The notes under the pieces are model-generated. The model saw only the letters and a program-made list of their open reading frames with translations. It searched no databases and had not been told where the DNA came from. This document shows, piece after piece, positions 23,293-24,124 of a stretch of 24,124 nucleotides of DNA (its first letter is position 1; each line of letters opens with the position of its first letter). A program made the translations under genes and the position numbers. The DNA is taken from assembly GCA_031279395.1 (NCBI GenBank), contig JAITIO010000044.1, positions 1 to 24,124 on the forward strand, read 5' to 3'. The stretch is from Puniceicoccales bacterium. Lineage in GTDB: Bacteria; Verrucomicrobiota; Verrucomicrobiia; Opitutales; JAIRKQ01.

Positions 23293-23493
23293 ATTGAACC
23301 TTACAATGTTTTTCCTTACAATTTTTTAAATAAAATTGCATACAAAAATTTTACACTATTTTTCATCTTTTTTAAAGATTGCGACTGTTAATATGATCTA
23401 TGAAGCTTTTGCAAGCTTCAAATATCAAAAAAATTAATAATCATCACACCATACCTATAGTTGTTGTACTTGAAAATAGCATTTGGTAGGTAG

Positions 23494-23713
23494 TATACGT
23501 CCTTATTGAACGATCCCAAGGACATAGCCGCCGAGTTTGAAGTTTTCGACTACACGGGTATGACAAGGACAATGACATCACCGGGTCCAAATCAAAACCA
23601 CCGATAAAGTCGTGAGCTTCGAGGGAATTAATTATTTTACTGCCTAGTTGCTAGCGAATTACGTTTCCGGAAGAAAATACAAAAATAGCTCCCGATGGGG
23701 CATTTAGTCATTG
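23494..23713 (+). pseudogene. possible eroded coding remnant
   Basis: Protein-like segments appear in successive frames of one strand. Frame 1 gives NDPKDIAAEFEVFDYTG, and frame 2 gives VQIKTTDKVVSFEGINYFTA, then after one stop LLANYVSGRKYKNSSRWGI. Together they suggest a decayed gene with at least one frameshift and an internal stop. I cannot name the family. It may equally be chance in a stretch that is less AT-rich than its flanks. Confidence 0.25.
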
Positions 23714-23739
23714 ATAAAACAATGAATCTTTTTTATTTG
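23711..23739 (+). promoter_or_regulatory. candidate promoter of tRNA-Leu
   Basis: TTGATA (23711-23716) and TATTTG (23734-23739) are separated by 17 bases, and the -10 ends 13 bases before the tRNA. A start near 23746 would leave a leader of a few bases, normal for a tRNA gene. Confidence 0.4.
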
Positions 23740-23752
23740 TTGATATCCGATT

Positions 23753-23837
23753 GCTCAGGTGGTGAAATTGGTAGACACGCTGTCTTCAGGCGGCAGTATC
23801 GCAAGGTATAGGGGTTTGAATCCCCTCCTGAGCACCA
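23753..23837 (+). tRNA. tRNA-Leu (anticodon CAG), CCA encoded
   Basis: The 85-base gene folds fully. It has a seven-pair acceptor GCTCAGG/CCTGAGC and a D arm GTG...CAC. The anticodon stem CTGTC/GGCAG encloses loop TTCAGGC with anticodon CAG at 23787-23789. A long variable arm TATC-GCAA-GGTA is typical of class II tRNAs, and the T arm is AGGGG-TTTGAAT-CCCCT. Discriminator A and a genomic CCA end follow. It reads CUG leucine codons. Confidence 0.97.
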
Positions 23838-23966
23838 ACATGGCGAATGGGTTCAATACACCTTTGCAAAAGGTCAAAAAGAGCTCCAAGGATCCGTGAA
23901 CTAATTGTAATCTATGGCGGTACCAAATAAAACTAAACGACTCAACGGAAACTGTCCGTCCTATCC

Positions 23967-24124
23967 CTACAGTTTTAGTACAACTACGTTTTCTATGTGC
24001 CTTGTCTGGGGAAACATGTCGATCGGTTGAATTTCTTCGATGGAATATTTTTTCCCAAGGATTTTCAAATCCCGTACCTGCGTGTATGGAGCACAGGAAA
24101 CATAAACAATTTTTGCGGGACAAA
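23967..24124 (-). CDS. RlmD/TrmA-family RNA (uracil-5-)-methyltransferase, C-terminal end only
   Basis: The last 51 codons of a gene entering from beyond the window edge read KIVYVSCAPYTQVRDLKIL, then IEEIQPIDMFPQTRHIENVV. This is the characteristic end of SAM-dependent uracil-5 methyltransferases acting on 23S rRNA or tRNA. By analogy with E. coli RlmD, Cys in YVSC is the catalytic nucleophile and Glu in HIEN the general base; both are present. The family usually has SCNP where this has SCAP. The stop is TAG at 23969-23967. A small hairpin (ACGGA/TCCGT) and a T-rich stretch follow on the minus strand and might end transcription. Which subfamily (RlmD, RlmC or TrmA) cannot be told from the tail. 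Confidence 0.88.
   Translation of the reverse strand, partial: CPAKIVYVSCAPYTQVRDLKILGKKYSIEEIQPIDMFPQTRHIENVVVLKL

Larger units (their letters stand above)
23293..23752. other. 460-bp region with no intact gene
   Basis: From the kinase-like start it holds two CCTTACAAT copies 15 bases apart (23299-23307 and 23314-23322; on the minus strand ATTGTAAGG, the nearer one the likely ribosome-binding region). A perfect eight-base hairpin TGAAGCTT/AAGCTTCA follows (23401-23420), then a possible eroded ORF (23494-23713) and the tRNA promoter. I see no intact ORF of useful length. Confidence 0.55.

Noticed and set aside
23401..23420. Perfect eight-base hairpin as a terminator
   Set aside because: No T-run follows on either strand, and no gene ends next to it.
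1..24124. CRISPR array, rRNA genes, insertion sequences
   Set aside because: No regularly spaced repeats, rRNA segments, transposase genes or terminal-inverted-repeat elements were seen.

Overview
The window looks like a chromosomal segment of a Gram-negative, host-associated bacterium of the PVC superphylum, most likely Verrucomicrobiota. The Gram-negative reading rests on lipid A and Kdo genes (lpxI, waaA), an outer-membrane beta-barrel protein and a lipoprotein. The PVC reading rests on ClpC, whose conserved N-terminus (NFTPRAQQIL) I recall from Verrucomicrobiota, and on the order mraY-murD-LysM lipoprotein-ftsW, which I recall from Chlamydiota. This placement is inferred, not searched.

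Layout. (1) 1-1334: a lipase-like protein of probable effector type, with a perfect 36-bp palindrome near its unclear 5' end. (2) 1352-5512, minus strand: a compact run dnaN > waaA > TrmH-family rRNA/tRNA methyltransferase > lpxI, joining the DNA clamp to LPS-core genes. (3) 5598-10231, plus strand: ligA and clpC, divergent from dnaN. (4) 10480-13706: accessory island 1, with two unrecognised plus-strand genes and a convergent minus-strand coiled-coil protein whose topology (bilobed hydrophobic hairpin plus long coiled coil) resembles chlamydial Inc proteins. (5) 14037-18836: a partial division/cell-wall cluster, mraY, murD, a four-LysM lipoprotein and ftsW. It is preceded by what may be an eroded end of murF and is not followed by murG. 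(6) 18992-23292: accessory island 2, with an orphan 251-aa protein, an autotransporter-type barrel protein carrying in-frame DNA repeats, and a minus-strand 549-aa protein with atypical (PI-kinase/HipA-like) kinase motifs. (7) 23293-24124: a long stretch with no intact gene that may hold an eroded ORF, then tRNA-Leu(CAG) and the last 51 codons of an RlmD/TrmA-family uracil methyltransferase running off the window.

The housekeeping genes serve replication and repair (dnaN, ligA), proteolysis (clpC), LPS (waaA, lpxI), peptidoglycan and division (mraY, murD, LysM protein, ftsW) and RNA modification. Between these blocks sit genes with no metabolic role visible: lipase-like, Inc-like, kinase-like, barrel and orphans. 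That pattern fits an intracellular symbiont or pathogen that exports effector proteins, but no secretion-system gene lies in the window, so export is inference.
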